A stretch of 31,844 bases of DNA, taken from Clostridia bacterium BRH_c25. GTDB lineage: Bacteria > Bacillota_A > Clostridia > Lutisporales > Lutisporaceae. Each line of letters opens with the position of its first letter. The stretch's first letter is position 1. Under the pieces are notes generated by a model that saw only the letters and a list, made by a program, of their open reading frames with translations, ran no database searches and was not told where the DNA came from. The position numbers and the translations under genes are program-made. Of this stretch, positions 21,969-29,975 are shown one piece after another. The stretch is taken from assembly GCA_001515955.1 (NCBI GenBank), contig LOES01000045.1, positions 1 through 31,844 of the forward strand, given 5' to 3'.

Positions 21969-22613
21969 TTGAATACAAAAGGCAATCCTTTGGAAGCTCA
22001 TAAGATAATGTCATTGGATGAAGATAAGCGTAACCGCATATTAAATGCCGCAATGGAAGAGTTCGCAAAGGGCTATCAGAACGCCTCGACTGATGCGATT
22101 GTCCGGGAGGCAGGTATCTCAAAAGGCTTGCTGTTCCATTACTTCGGTACTAAAAAGGACCTTTTCTTATTCTTGCATGAATATGCACTGGAGAAGGTGC
22201 TGTCGGAATTCTTCAGTCTTATTAATCTTAAGCAGCGTGATATCCTGGAACGGTGGCGTCAGATAGCGCTGCTAAAAATTGACCTTGTGCACAAGCATCC
22301 GGCTATTTTTGCCTTTATAACTGCAGCGTATATGAGCGAAAAAGGTGAGGCTGCTGACGAATTGAACAACCGGAAGAATTCTTTTAAAGAGGATGTTTAT
22401 CCAAAGCTGTTCCAGGGAATTGACAGCTCACTGTTCAGAGATGATATTGATCCGGAAAAGGCTATTGAAGTAATTATATTTACTATGGAAGGCTACGCAA
22501 ATAAGGAGGCTAGACCCGGTATGAAGCTGGAGGACTATGAGCCGGAATACGACCGTTATCTTAAAGAGGTTGATGAATATATCAGCCTGCTTCGCAGGTG
22601 CTTATACAAGTAA
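21969..22613 (+). CDS. TetR-family regulator of the ABC exporter
   Basis: The protein has 214 residues. The start is a TTG at 21969 with GGAGTG 7 nt upstream; no ATG fits better. The HTH lies at about 25-65 ([49 protein letters not shown]). The C-terminal part (about 75-210) has the pattern of YfiR-like or related TetR ligand domains ([26 protein letters not shown]). The ABC transporter genes follow after 13 bp, so it is the first gene of a three-gene operon. The paired 23-bp operators over its promoter show strong autoregulation. The inducer is presumably a substrate of the exporter. Confidence 0.95.
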   Translation: MNTKGNPLEAHKIMSLDEDKRNRILNAAMEEFAKGYQNASTDAIVREAGISKGLLFHYFGTKKDLFLFLHEYALEKVLSEFFSLINLKQRDILERWRQIALLKIDLVHKHPAIFAFITAAYMSEKGEAADELNNRKNSFKEDVYPKLFQGIDSSLFRDDIDPEKAIEVIIFTMEGYANKEARPGMKLEDYEPEYDRYLKEVDEYISLLRRCLYK

Positions 22614-22626
22614 GGAGGGATTTGCT

Positions 22627-23508
22627 ATGTCTGTCATCAGAATAAATAAACTTGAGAAAAGCTATGGAAAAGTTCAGGCACTGAAAGGCATCGACTTGGA
22701 AGTACCGCAGGGTGAGGTATATGGCTTCATCGGACCAAATGGTGCCGGTAAATCGACCACTATACGGATTCTGCTTGGCCTCCTGGGAAAAAACAGTGGA
22801 AAGGTTAAGCTCCTTGGTGGAGACCCATGGAGGGATTCGGTGGAGCTTCATAAACGCCTTGCATATGTGCCCAGCGATGTGAGTCTATGGCCTAATCTTA
22901 CAGGCGGAGAGGTTATAGACTTATTGGGCCGTCTGCGCGGCAGCTACAGTGTAGAACGACGTAAGGAACTGCTTGATAGGTTTAATCTCGATCCTTCCAA
23001 GAAATGCCGGACTTATTCAAAGGGAAACCGTCAAAAGGTGGCACTTATCTCGGCCCTTGTCTCGGATGTGGAGCTGCTAATGCTTGATGAGCCTACATCA
23101 GGGCTTGATCCGCTGATGGAAGCTGTATTCCAGCAATGTGTACGTGAGGCTAAGAATTCAGGGAAGACGGTTTTCCTGTCCAGCCATATCCTGGCTGAGG
23201 TAGAAACACTGTGTGACCGTGTCAGTATAATAAAAGAGGGAAAGATTGTTGAGCAGGGTACATTATCTGAACTTCGCCATCTTACAAATACGACAATAAT
23301 TGCAGAAACATCAAGTCCGGTGGAGGGTTTGCAAGCATTTCCAGGTATTCACGGCCTGGAGCAGGACGGAAGGCGTGTGCGCTTTAGCGTGGACAGCAAA
23401 CAGCTGAGTACGGTGATCAACTATTTGACAAGCTTCAGTGTAACTGCACTGCAAAGTGCACCACCTACCCTTGAAGAGCTTTTCATACGCCACTATTCCA
23501 ACAAGTAA
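22627..23508 (+). CDS. ABC transporter ATP-binding protein (ABC-2/drug-exporter type)
   Basis: The product is 293 residues from the ATG at 22627, chosen because AAGGAGGG lies 7 nt upstream; the longer upstream frame overlaps the TetR gene. Walker A is GPNGAGKST at residues 36-44. The signature region reads [15 protein letters not shown], the S-K-G-N-x-Q variant normal for this exporter subfamily. Walker B is [14 protein letters not shown] and the switch His is in [15 protein letters not shown]. The C-terminal extension (about 225-293) is the small domain found in antibiotic-export ATPases. It powers the permease encoded next, whose GTG start follows 12 nt after its stop. Confidence 0.96.
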   Translation: MSVIRINKLEKSYGKVQALKGIDLEVPQGEVYGFIGPNGAGKSTTIRILLGLLGKNSGKVKLLGGDPWRDSVELHKRLAYVPSDVSLWPNLTGGEVIDLLGRLRGSYSVERRKELLDRFNLDPSKKCRTYSKGNRQKVALISALVSDVELLMLDEPTSGLDPLMEAVFQQCVREAKNSGKTVFLSSHILAEVETLCDRVSIIKEGKIVEQGTLSELRHLTNTTIIAETSSPVEGLQAFPGIHGLEQDGRRVRFSVDSKQLSTVINYLTSFSVTALQSAPPTLEELFIRHYSNK

Positions 23509-23520
23509 GGAGGGAGACCA

Positions 23521-25107
23521 GTGATTATAAAGGATTTTCGTGCAACAGGAAGGCTTATCAGGCTTAACCTGCGGCAGCACCGGGTGTTCCTGGCTGTATG
23601 GCTTTTGCTTCCGGTACTGATGGTTACGGCAACGGCATTTACAACTATAGCTATGTTTCCTACTGCGGAGTCACTTTTGGAGATTAAGACTACTCTGGAT
23701 GACCCGATAGTCATCGCTATGCACGGCAGAGTGCTTGACATTAGTATTGCCGGATACACAGCATGGCGTACAAAGGTGATGTGCAGTGTACTTGCTTCAA
23801 TATTCAGCTTTATAATGGTAATCCGTCACACTCGTCGTGAGGAGGAAGACGGCAGGCGTGAGCTTCTTGGAGCAGTCTGCGTCGGAAAACATGCACCACT
23901 TACGGCTGCGCTTATAACTGCAATGGGTATGAATATAGCTATGTCTGCATTAATATTGGTTGGTATGCTGTCAACCGGGCTGGGTTTCACAGGCTCCCTT
24001 GCTCACGCCTTGGCAATAGGCGCCAGTGGATGCTTTTTTGCAGCTGCAGCGGGAGTATTTGCACAGTTTTTTACAGGTGCACGCACGGCTACCAATCTGT
24101 CGGTTGTACTGCTTGCGTTTCTTATGGTTGTTCACATTGGATGGAACCTCAGTGGCAAAATGGGTGGGTTAATGTTCCTTTCGCCGCTGGAGTGGCCGCT
24201 TTTAATACGCTCTTTTGCAGGAGAAAACTTTGTAGTCTTACTTATAGCTATTGTTATTATCACATTGCTTGTATTGCTTTCATTTAAGTTATCGTCTAAG
24301 CGGGATGTAGGATCAGGTCTCATTCCTGATCGGAAGGGACCCATGGCTGCAAAGCCAGGCTTCAAAACACCGCAAGCACTATCCTGGCGCATTCAGAAGG
24401 GGATGTTTGTCTCCTGGGCGTGCTTCTTCGGTTTTATTGGCCTTGCGCTAGGTGCGGTATCTCAAACAATGGCCAATATTACCTCTACAGCTCCGGGTTT
24501 TGCAGAATTTGTAGAGCGCCTTGGCGGTGCAGACCGCGCTTTTATGTCACTAATGATATACATTATTTGCATGGTCATTAGCATATATTCTGTACTATCA
24601 ACTCAGCGTATGCGTTCTGAGGAAGCATACATGCATGCTGAGACAGTACTGGCTTTGCCGGTTTCCAGATTGCGTTTCTTCTTGAGTCATATGCTTGTTT
24701 CCTTTGCCGGATCAGCGGCAATTATCACTATCGTGGGCTTGACCGTTGGCATAGGAGCAGCACTGTCTACAGGAGACTCAGGAGAATTTCTTCGTCTTTT
24801 TGGGGAGACAATAGTAAAGCTTCCGGCGGTATGGGTGATTGCCGGTATATCTGCACTGTTGTTCGGGGTCGTTCCTCGGATTATTACCGGACTGAGCTTC
24901 GCAGTACTTGGAATATTCATGCTCATCGAGTTTTTCTGGGAGCAGCAGGCGCTTTCCGACACTATTTTTGCCATCTCACCATTCGCACATGTTTATCCGA
25001 CAAACGAAATCACCGCGTTGCCACTAGTTGCGTTGACGTTGGTAGCCGCACTATTAACTGTACTTGGTGGGGCAGCATTTATAAAAAGGGATATATGTTC
25101 AAACTGA
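23521..25107 (+). CDS. ABC-2-type exporter permease, double-length
   Basis: The protein has 528 residues and about twelve membrane segments in two similar halves (first half about 1-265, second about 295-528). Each half begins with a short cytoplasmic helix and a membrane entry (RLNLRQHRVFLAVWLLLPVLMV; LSWRIQKGMFVSWACFFGFIGLALG). Each carries an E-E-D/E-x-x-R/A-H-A-type cytoplasmic loop (RREEEDGRRELLGAVCVGK; RMRSEEAYMHAETVLALPVSRLRF). This duplicated layout is known from polyketide-antibiotic exporter permeases of the ABC-2 group. The GTG at 23521 has AAGGAGGG 7 nt upstream. Together with the preceding ATPase it should export a hydrophobic antibiotic-like compound, under control of the TetR gene at the head of the operon. 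A terminator follows. Confidence 0.92.
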   Translation: MIIKDFRATGRLIRLNLRQHRVFLAVWLLLPVLMVTATAFTTIAMFPTAESLLEIKTTLDDPIVIAMHGRVLDISIAGYTAWRTKVMCSVLASIFSFIMVIRHTRREEEDGRRELLGAVCVGKHAPLTAALITAMGMNIAMSALILVGMLSTGLGFTGSLAHALAIGASGCFFAAAAGVFAQFFTGARTATNLSVVLLAFLMVVHIGWNLSGKMGGLMFLSPLEWPLLIRSFAGENFVVLLIAIVIITLLVLLSFKLSSKRDVGSGLIPDRKGPMAAKPGFKTPQALSWRIQKGMFVSWACFFGFIGLALGAVSQTMANITSTAPGFAEFVERLGGADRAFMSLMIYIICMVISIYSVLSTQRMRSEEAYMHAETVLALPVSRLRFFLSHMLVSFAGSAAIITIVGLTVGIGAALSTGDSGEFLRLFGETIVKLPAVWVIAGISALLFGVVPRIITGLSFAVLGIFMLIEFFWEQQALSDTIFAISPFAHVYPTNEITALPLVALTLVAALLTVLGGAAFIKRDICSN

Positions 25108-25134
25108 GTGGGAATAATCTGATTCTCAACAGAT

Positions 25135-25175
25135 AAAATGCCTGATGTGGTATAACTGCCACAGCAGGCATTTTT
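25135..25175 (+). terminator. Terminator of the TetR/ABC operon
   Basis: AAAATGCCTG (25135-25144) pairs with CAGGCATTTT (25165-25174), with an inner GTGG/CCAC stem, followed by T. Confidence 0.9.
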
Positions 25176-25232
25176 ATAACGAATAGGAAAGTATAAATTT
25201 CCTTAGTGTACCACTTGACCTGAATGAGTTTC

Positions 25233-25280
25233 AAAAAAGGCTTCCTTGGTCGTTAAAATGCTTCAATAGAAGTCTTTTTT
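25233..25280. terminator. A-rich/T-rich 12-bp inverted repeat, second terminator-like stem
   Basis: AAAAAAGGCTTC (25233-25244) pairs with GAAGTCTTTTTT (25269-25280) with one G-T pair, around a 24-nt loop. It may act as a bidirectional terminator in the gap between the ABC operon and the PaaX-family gene. Confidence 0.55.
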
Positions 25281-25317
25281 ATAGTTTTTGAATATAATTA
25301 ATACTATAATTATACTA

Positions 25318-25347
25318 TTGACAATATTTAATGTTATAACATATAAT
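25318..25347 (+). promoter_or_regulatory. Consensus promoter with internal palindrome, PaaX-family gene
   Basis: TTGACA (25318-25323) and TATAAT (25342-25347) are both perfect consensus hexamers with an 18-nt spacer. Inside the spacer, ATGTTATAACAT (25331-25342) is a perfect 12-bp palindrome; a half copy, ATGTTATA, recurs near 25365. A repressor bound at the palindrome would block polymerase, so the regulator encoded next probably represses itself here. Confidence 0.72.
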
Positions 25348-25394
25348 AAAAATATAAACAATATATGTTATACAACTTATTTAGGAGGCATTTT

Positions 25395-26246
25395 ATGAAA
25401 GTGATATTACGAAAGAATGATAGTGCAACCAGTTTGTTGCTTTTTCTTTATAACAATTATCTCAACCTATATAACAAAGATACTATAAAGTTATCTGTTC
25501 TTCTAGAAATTATGAAGGTTTTTGGGAAAAGTGAAACTGCCACAAGAATGTCATTATCAAGAACTGTGAAAGCAGGCATCCTTATCAATCAGAATGACAA
25601 TAGCGAAGTGTATTATAGTTTGGCTCCAAGCGGTAAAGAGGCTATCGGTATATGGAATGAAGGGATAAATCAGTTCTGGGGAAGGTACGCTTTAAGAAAT
25701 AAAACATGGGATAAAAAATGGTATTTAATTAATCTGGAATTTAGAGAAGAGCATAAAGAGAACAGAACTGTTATATTAGGGAGGCTGCAGCAAAATGGAT
25801 TTGGTGTCTTAAGTACAAATACATGGATTACCCCTTATTACCTAAGCAATCAAATTCAAAAGATGCTATCTGAGTTTGATATGAATACAGAAGTAATTGA
25901 AATGTATGGAGAGATGACTGTTTATCAAGATATACAATATTTTGTAGAAAACGTTTTTCATCTTAAGAAACTGAAAAAATCCTATGAAAGCTTTATAGAG
26001 ACATTTAAAGAAAAGCTTGAAGAGACTAAAAAAATATATAAAGAAGAATGGTTCATAGAGGGAGGACACTCACTGCCATTATTACGTGCTCTTGGTCATG
26101 AGTTCTTTTATATAGCATCAGAGGACGCAATGTTGCCTAGAGAATTACATCCTAAATGGGTAGGGGATGAAGCAGCGCAACTAATGATAGAATTCAGGAG
26201 TATTCTTTTGGAAGCGACGATCAAGTATCTTGGGAAGCTTGATTAA
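25395..26246 (+). CDS. PaaX-family transcriptional regulator
   Basis: The product is 283 residues from the ATG at 25395 (TTAGGAGG 7 nt upstream). Residues about 10-90 are the winged-helix part (LLLFLYNNYLNLYN, KLSVLLEIMKVFGKSETATRMSLSRTVKAGIL, YSLAPSGKEAI), where the E-T-A-x-R-x-x-x-S-R pattern is characteristic. Residues about 105-185 include WDKKWYLINLEFREEHKENRTVILGRLQQNGFGVLSTNTWITP, the central PaaX domain. The C-terminal third (HSLPLLRALGHEFFYIASEDAMLPRELHPKWVGDEA) is the PaaX C-domain with the PxxLLPxxWxG-like pattern. PaaX of E. coli represses phenylacetate catabolism and binds phenylacetyl-CoA; clostridial members often control other genes. No paa gene is present here. The next two membrane-protein genes are its likely targets. 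Confidence 0.9.
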   Translation: MKVILRKNDSATSLLLFLYNNYLNLYNKDTIKLSVLLEIMKVFGKSETATRMSLSRTVKAGILINQNDNSEVYYSLAPSGKEAIGIWNEGINQFWGRYALRNKTWDKKWYLINLEFREEHKENRTVILGRLQQNGFGVLSTNTWITPYYLSNQIQKMLSEFDMNTEVIEMYGEMTVYQDIQYFVENVFHLKKLKKSYESFIETFKEKLEETKKIYKEEWFIEGGHSLPLLRALGHEFFYIASEDAMLPRELHPKWVGDEAAQLMIEFRSILLEATIKYLGKLD

Positions 26247-26284
26247 ATATGAGGTAAGATTAATATTAAACAGGAGGGTTTAGT

Positions 26285-27076
26285 GTGACACAATCAAAAT
26301 GGTTTAAATTTCAACCAACAAAGGAAATATGGATAGTATTGTTATCATGGGTGATGGTAGTATCTGCATTTTATTCGGCATTTCAGGTGTTTACAACACA
26401 AAGGGTTGCCGCAAACTTCATTACCTTTGGTATTATCGGTATAACCCTATGCGGTGTAATGGTTCCGGCAGTATGGAATACATTGATAATGAAAAGGCCT
26501 TTGGCGGTAATCGGTATTACAAAGCGGAACTTGCTTGTTAGTATCGTACTGGGCGCTGCTTTAGCTATTGCCCAGTATATGATGACAATCAAGAACATCG
26601 AATTACCGGTATTCAATGAATTATTGCCGCTGGTTACAATGGCAGTAGCATGCGGATTTTATGAAAATTTGTTTTACCGTGGATGGGTACAGTTAAGAAT
26701 GGAGGAATACTTTGGAATAATACCTTCTATAGCGCTAAGTGCCATTATCTACTCGCTGTATCATATTGGGTATGGTATGCCGACCGAGGAGATGATAACA
26801 CTTTTTGTGATAGGGATAGTATATTCGATGATCTTTAGAGTAACCAGCAATGTCTTTATTCTGTATCCGCTGCTTACTCCTTCGGGAGCAGTATTTACAA
26901 CCGTACAGGATGGTCTGAGGATACCCTTTGAAGCAACATACGGATTTGCACTTGTCATTGGTCTTACAATCATGGGGATGGTAATGGTAGACTGGTTATA
27001 TAAAAAGAAATCTGTATCGGTTTTACCCAAAGTTAAAAATTATTTTATGGGAAATAATGCAGGGAGGACTTTATAG
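26285..27076 (+). CDS. CPBP-family (CAAX protease/Rce1-like) membrane protein
   Basis: The protein has 263 residues. The GTG at 26285 has GGAGGG 6 nt upstream. About seven membrane segments are visible. The core CPBP motifs are recognisable: ACGFYENLFYRGWVQ (E127, R132), where the canonical E-E-x-x-x-R has Asn at the second position (N128), and LSAIIYSLYHIGYG with H160 as the F/Y-x-x-x-H metal ligand. The third motif (TSNVFILYPLL) is weaker. Rce1-like enzymes are intramembrane endopeptidases; bacterial CPBP members are linked to bacteriocin maturation or immunity. Replacement of the second Glu could weaken catalysis. Its stop overlaps the next start by 1 nt (TAGTG), so the two are coupled. 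It follows the PaaX-family gene after 38 bp. Confidence 0.85.
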   Translation: MTQSKWFKFQPTKEIWIVLLSWVMVVSAFYSAFQVFTTQRVAANFITFGIIGITLCGVMVPAVWNTLIMKRPLAVIGITKRNLLVSIVLGAALAIAQYMMTIKNIELPVFNELLPLVTMAVACGFYENLFYRGWVQLRMEEYFGIIPSIALSAIIYSLYHIGYGMPTEEMITLFVIGIVYSMIFRVTSNVFILYPLLTPSGAVFTTVQDGLRIPFEATYGFALVIGLTIMGMVMVDWLYKKKSVSVLPKVKNYFMGNNAGRTL

Positions 27077-27720
27077 TGAATGCACAAACAGTATTAAATT
27101 ATCTTGAGATGGTAGCAAACAATAACCTATTGGTAAATTCATCAATGCATATTGTGGCTTTAATAGCATTGGCAGCAGTATTCATAGTAAAAAAAGATAT
27201 TGTAAAAAGACTCATATTCCAGTCTGCAGTAAGTACCCTGTTTTTATCCGTGACAATAAATGCACTTCTTTTCGGTAATCCTTTTCATGCTGCTACATTT
27301 GGAATACTGGCAATAACTTCGTTAGTGGAATTATTTAAAGGGAAGAATGCTATTCGGATATCAACAAACATATGGAATGTTGTTATTGGATTTCTATTTG
27401 TATTCATAGGCTTATGGTATCCTGAATTTGTGAATAAAAATCTCTTGTTGCTTCTATTTGTTTCACCTGCAGGAATAATCCCATGTCCTACTCTTCTTGT
27501 AGCATTAGGGCTGCTGACGTTAATTTTTCCGAAAGTTAATAGGGTTCAATACGCAGTTACAACAGCAATGGGAATTATATATGCAGTGATAGGAGTTTTC
27601 GTTTTTAAAGTATATTTGGATATTACATTATTGGCTTTAGTTTTGTATGCGATTTGCATTTATTACAAGAGTAAAAAAAGAAATACTCGTTTTTCAAGTA
27701 ATCAGATATTAAGCAAATAA
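27076..27720 (+). CDS. Six-to-seven-TM membrane protein of unknown function
   Basis: The protein has 214 residues. The GTG at 27076 overlaps the stop of the CPBP gene, with GGAGGA about 12 nt upstream. Hydrophobic segments are at about 20-38, 47-62, 70-85, 97-113, 120-147, 158-175 and 178-198, and the C-terminus is basic (YYKSKKRNTRFSSNQILSK, inside-positive). The most distinctive part is SPAGIIPCPTLLVALGLL (about 129-146), which breaks a membrane segment with a P-C-P and may be a functional site. It resembles what I recall of DUF6064-type proteins, but I would not rely on that. Coupling to the CPBP gene suggests that the two act together in the membrane. Confidence 0.75.
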   Translation: MNAQTVLNYLEMVANNNLLVNSSMHIVALIALAAVFIVKKDIVKRLIFQSAVSTLFLSVTINALLFGNPFHAATFGILAITSLVELFKGKNAIRISTNIWNVVIGFLFVFIGLWYPEFVNKNLLLLLFVSPAGIIPCPTLLVALGLLTLIFPKVNRVQYAVTTAMGIIYAVIGVFVFKVYLDITLLALVLYAICIYYKSKKRNTRFSSNQILSK

Positions 27721-27800
27721 AGTTGAGACCTGAGACCTAATTATGTAGTGCTAGAGCCCTGCTTGCTCAGACTTTTGTTTTATTTCAGAAATGATTATTG

Positions 27801-27806
27801 TATAAT
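27801..27806 (+). promoter_or_regulatory. -10 element upstream of the riboswitch leader
   Basis: A perfect TATAAT lies 26 nt upstream of the predicted aptamer. No strong -35 is seen at 17 nt; TTGTTT (27775-27780) is too far at 20 nt. The sequence from about 27721 to here holds nothing else I can support. Confidence 0.4.
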
Positions 27807-27831
27807 GAAAACCATGACTATCTTATAGAAT

Positions 27832-27925
27832 AGCAAACGAAAATAGCAAATCTATCGAAAGATTGAGGCGCAAAGCCACGGGCCTAAAGCTTCAAGCAAT
27901 GGCAGCCGGGTTGCCGAAGATGTTT
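27832..27925 (+). ncRNA. Cyclic di-GMP-I (GEMM) riboswitch aptamer
   Basis: The conserved GEMM-I features are in order: GCAAA (27846-27850); a stem capped by a GAAA tetraloop (TCTATC-GAAA-GATTGA, 27851-27866); the invariant CGCAAAGCC (27869-27877); GGGCCTAAAGC (27880-27890) with the CCTAA tetraloop receptor; and a closing strand AGCCGGGTTGCCGAAG (27904-27919). P1 can form between GCAAAC (27833-27838) and GTTGC (27910-27914). This RNA binds cyclic di-GMP and controls the downstream gene, here an HD-GYP-domain protein that itself belongs to a c-di-GMP phosphodiesterase family. Confidence 0.9.
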
Positions 27926-27944
27926 ACTGCATATATTGATTGAA

Positions 27945-27978
27945 GGGACTATTTCGGCATTTGTCGCGATAGTCTTTA
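27945..27978 (+). terminator. Expression platform of the riboswitch: terminator-like hairpin
   Basis: GACTAT (27947-27952) pairs with ATAGTC (27969-27974) with partial inner pairing, followed by TTTATCT. A second A/T palindrome, GTTATATATATAAC (27984-27997), with TTTTT after it, follows closely. Either could be the stop/read-through switch controlled by the aptamer. Confidence 0.55.
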
Positions 27979-28027
27979 TCTATGTTATATATATAACAAT
28001 TTTTACGATGAGAGGCATGTGATTTAT

Positions 28028-29110
28028 ATGAGAATTGTTCCAACAAAATTTGTTCCAGGAGATGCGGTTTTATCAGAGGCACTTTATAATGATGACGGCC
28101 AGATACTTGTCAAAGCGGGAACCCGGCTTACAGCCAAACTAGTGGAAAGAATCAATAAGAACAATATTTATTCTGTATATATCAAGGATCAGCATAGTAC
28201 AGGCGAGATTGAACGTCTGGTTAACCCTTTACTCAGACAGAAAGGCTACAATTTGGTAAAAAGGATCTTTGTTGCTGCAGGCAATACGAAATCCGACGGC
28301 ACCCCGGCACCCATGCCGATACTGGGTATGATGCCTGAGCTTTCGGCGCTAATGGATGATATAATCTATGAAATGACCGGATTTAAAGAGAAGCAGCTGG
28401 AGTATATAGATATTAAAAATGTAAACAGTTATTTGTACAGCTCAGCGGTAAATGTTGCACTGTTATCAGTGCTCATCGGATGGGAAATGGGCTTGAACAA
28501 CGAAATGATAAGTCAGCTCTTCATGGGAGGGATATTTCATGATATAGGAATGTCCATGATGCCCAAGGAAGTATTGTATAAAAAAGGGGCTCTTACAATG
28601 GAAGATAAGCGTATGGTACTGTACCACCCTTTAAAGGGCTATGATTATCTCAAGGATAAAAGATTCTTAAGCTCATATGTAAGGGCTATAACCTTGGGGC
28701 ACCATGAGCATGTTGACGGTTCCGGCTACCCAAATAGGAAAAGTGGAGGAGAGATTCACCTATTAACACAGATAGTAGGAATTGCAGATATATATGATGC
28801 GATGACCTCTGACAGGCCACACCGTCAGGCACTGCCTGCCAATGAAGCTCTTGAGTATATCATGTCGGTTGCTGATAAGCACTATAGCATGGATATAATA
28901 AAAGCGTTTATCAGAAAGATAAATCCATATCCCGTAGGAAGTCTGGTGAAGCTAAAAGACGGACAGGCAGCGGTAGTACGAAAGGTACCCTCTGATATGC
29001 CCCTGAGGCCTCTTATCAGTATCATCAAGAAAACAAGTGACGGCTTTGAATACAAGGATGTAGATCTCATGGAGAATCAAACTATTACAATTGAGGGAAT
29101 TCAATACTGA
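28028..29110 (+). CDS. HD-GYP domain protein (c-di-GMP phosphodiesterase family)
   Basis: The product is 360 residues from the ATG at 28028; a GTG at 28019 is an alternative, and AGAGG at 28011 sits between ideal spacings for either. Residues 1-60 are a small N-terminal domain common in clostridial HD-GYP proteins (LSEALYNDDGQILVKAGTRLT). The HD-GYP core runs from about 125 to 330: HD at 171-172 (IFHDIGMSMMPKEVL), H200, HHEHVDGSGYP at 225-235 and IVGIADIYDAMTSDRPHR with D254. The first metal-ligand His of the family (pattern Y-x-Y-x-H-S-x-N-V) is Ser here (YLYSSAVNV, S139), so the metal centre may be altered. The c-di-GMP riboswitch in its leader makes a feedback loop likely. A terminator follows. 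Confidence 0.92.
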   Translation: MRIVPTKFVPGDAVLSEALYNDDGQILVKAGTRLTAKLVERINKNNIYSVYIKDQHSTGEIERLVNPLLRQKGYNLVKRIFVAAGNTKSDGTPAPMPILGMMPELSALMDDIIYEMTGFKEKQLEYIDIKNVNSYLYSSAVNVALLSVLIGWEMGLNNEMISQLFMGGIFHDIGMSMMPKEVLYKKGALTMEDKRMVLYHPLKGYDYLKDKRFLSSYVRAITLGHHEHVDGSGYPNRKSGGEIHLLTQIVGIADIYDAMTSDRPHRQALPANEALEYIMSVADKHYSMDIIKAFIRKINPYPVGSLVKLKDGQAAVVRKVPSDMPLRPLISIIKKTSDGFEYKDVDLMENQTITIEGIQY

Positions 29111-29177
29111 TAGCACTGTTGCCCTGTGGTTGATAAAACTATTAGCAAACTTTTTTAGAATTGCTAAAATTAAATGT

Positions 29178-29212
29178 CCTGTTATGTTAAAATTATCATG
29201 ACAGGGTGTTTT
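29178..29212 (+). terminator. Terminator after the HD-GYP gene
   Basis: CCTGTTATG (29178-29186) pairs with CATGACAGG (29197-29205, one mismatch) over a 10-nt loop, followed by GTGTTTTATTT. Confidence 0.75.
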
Positions 29213-29287
29213 ATTTACTGCAGTAAACTCGTTCAGCTATAGATAAATTATAAAGATTTGGTGCAGGACACCAGAAGGAGTGAAATT

Positions 29288-29707
29288 ATGAAGTCTGCAA
29301 AAATTGGAAACAAGTATTTTGTAAGAATTGACAAGGGTGAAGAAGTGGTTTCTTTGCTAAAGGAATTTTGTATGGATAACGGGCTGAAGCTGGGATCAAT
29401 TGTTGGTCTGGGAGCGGCAGACAGAGTCACAATAGGGCTTTTTAACACCATTACCAAGGAATATCATAACAGGGAGCTTGCAGGGGAGTATGAGATCACG
29501 AATCTGACCGGGAATATAACTACAAAGGATGGAGAAGTATATCTTCACCTTCACATTACCCTGGGTGATGAAGAGTATAAAGCTTATGGCGGTCACCTGA
29601 ATGAATGCTGGATATCAGGAACCTGCGAGTTGGTCATAGACATAGTTGAGGGGGAAATCGGAAGAGCTTTTGATGAATATTCAGGATTGAATCTATGGAA
29701 ATTATAG
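29288..29707 (+). CDS. PPC/DUF296-domain protein
   Basis: The product is 139 residues from the ATG at 29288 (AAGGAG 7 nt upstream). It is a single PPC (plant and prokaryote conserved, DUF296) domain with the family hallmarks: YFVRIDKGEEVVSLLKEFCMDNGLKLGSIVGLGAADRVTIGLF at the N-terminus, ITNLTGNITTKDGEVYLHLHITLGDEEYKAYGGHLNE in the middle (the H-x-H and G-G-H metal/trimer residues), and GTCELVI near the end. In plants the domain is joined to AT-hooks; prokaryotic stand-alone forms are trimers of unclear function. No AT-hook is present. It is followed directly by a GNAT remnant. Confidence 0.93.
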   Translation: MKSAKIGNKYFVRIDKGEEVVSLLKEFCMDNGLKLGSIVGLGAADRVTIGLFNTITKEYHNRELAGEYEITNLTGNITTKDGEVYLHLHITLGDEEYKAYGGHLNECWISGTCELVIDIVEGEIGRAFDEYSGLNLWKL

Positions 29708-29881
29708 GTGATTGCACCTGAAAGGATGGATTCATCAGGAAGCCGCAAGGCTGCAGAAAAATGCGGGTATATATTTGAAGGTACTTTAAGAACAGCTATA
29801 TTCAGCCGGGGAGAGTATAGGGATATAAACATGCTTGCCATAACAAGGCAGGAGTTTGAGAAGCGAAAAGCAGAGAAATAG
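29708..29881 (+). pseudogene. GNAT (RimJ/RimL-like) acetyltransferase remnant, C-terminal 57 residues
   Basis: The frame 29708-29881 (TAG) encodes about 57 residues. SRKAAEKCGYIFEGTLRTAI, then FSRGEYRDINMLAITRQEF, is the unmistakable C-terminal end of a RimJ/RimL-type GNAT enzyme (N-x-x-S-x-x-x-x-E-K-x-G-F-x-x-E-G-x-x-R). The N-terminal acetyl-CoA-binding part is absent: immediately upstream is the intact PPC gene, whose stop TAG overlaps this frame's first bases. No credible start signal exists, although an ATG is present at 29725. I take it as a deletion relic. Confidence 0.8.
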
Positions 29882-29901
29882 ACCGGATATTATTTTGTCA
29901 T

Positions 29902-29931
29902 TTGAGTATTGGGGTGAAAAACGTATATACT
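29902..29931 (+). promoter_or_regulatory. Promoter of the Gate-domain gene pair
   Basis: TTGAGT (29902-29907), an 18-nt spacer and TATACT (29926-29931) lie 44 bp before the start codon at 29976, just after the GNAT relic. Confidence 0.55.
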
Positions 29932-29975
29932 GTAGGTGAAGCTGAGAAGGTATAAAGCTGTAAAGGAAGTGTACT

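Noticed and set aside
29178..29212. Possible second riboswitch downstream of the HD-GYP gene
   Set aside because: It is a simple hairpin with a T tract and no conserved aptamer motifs.
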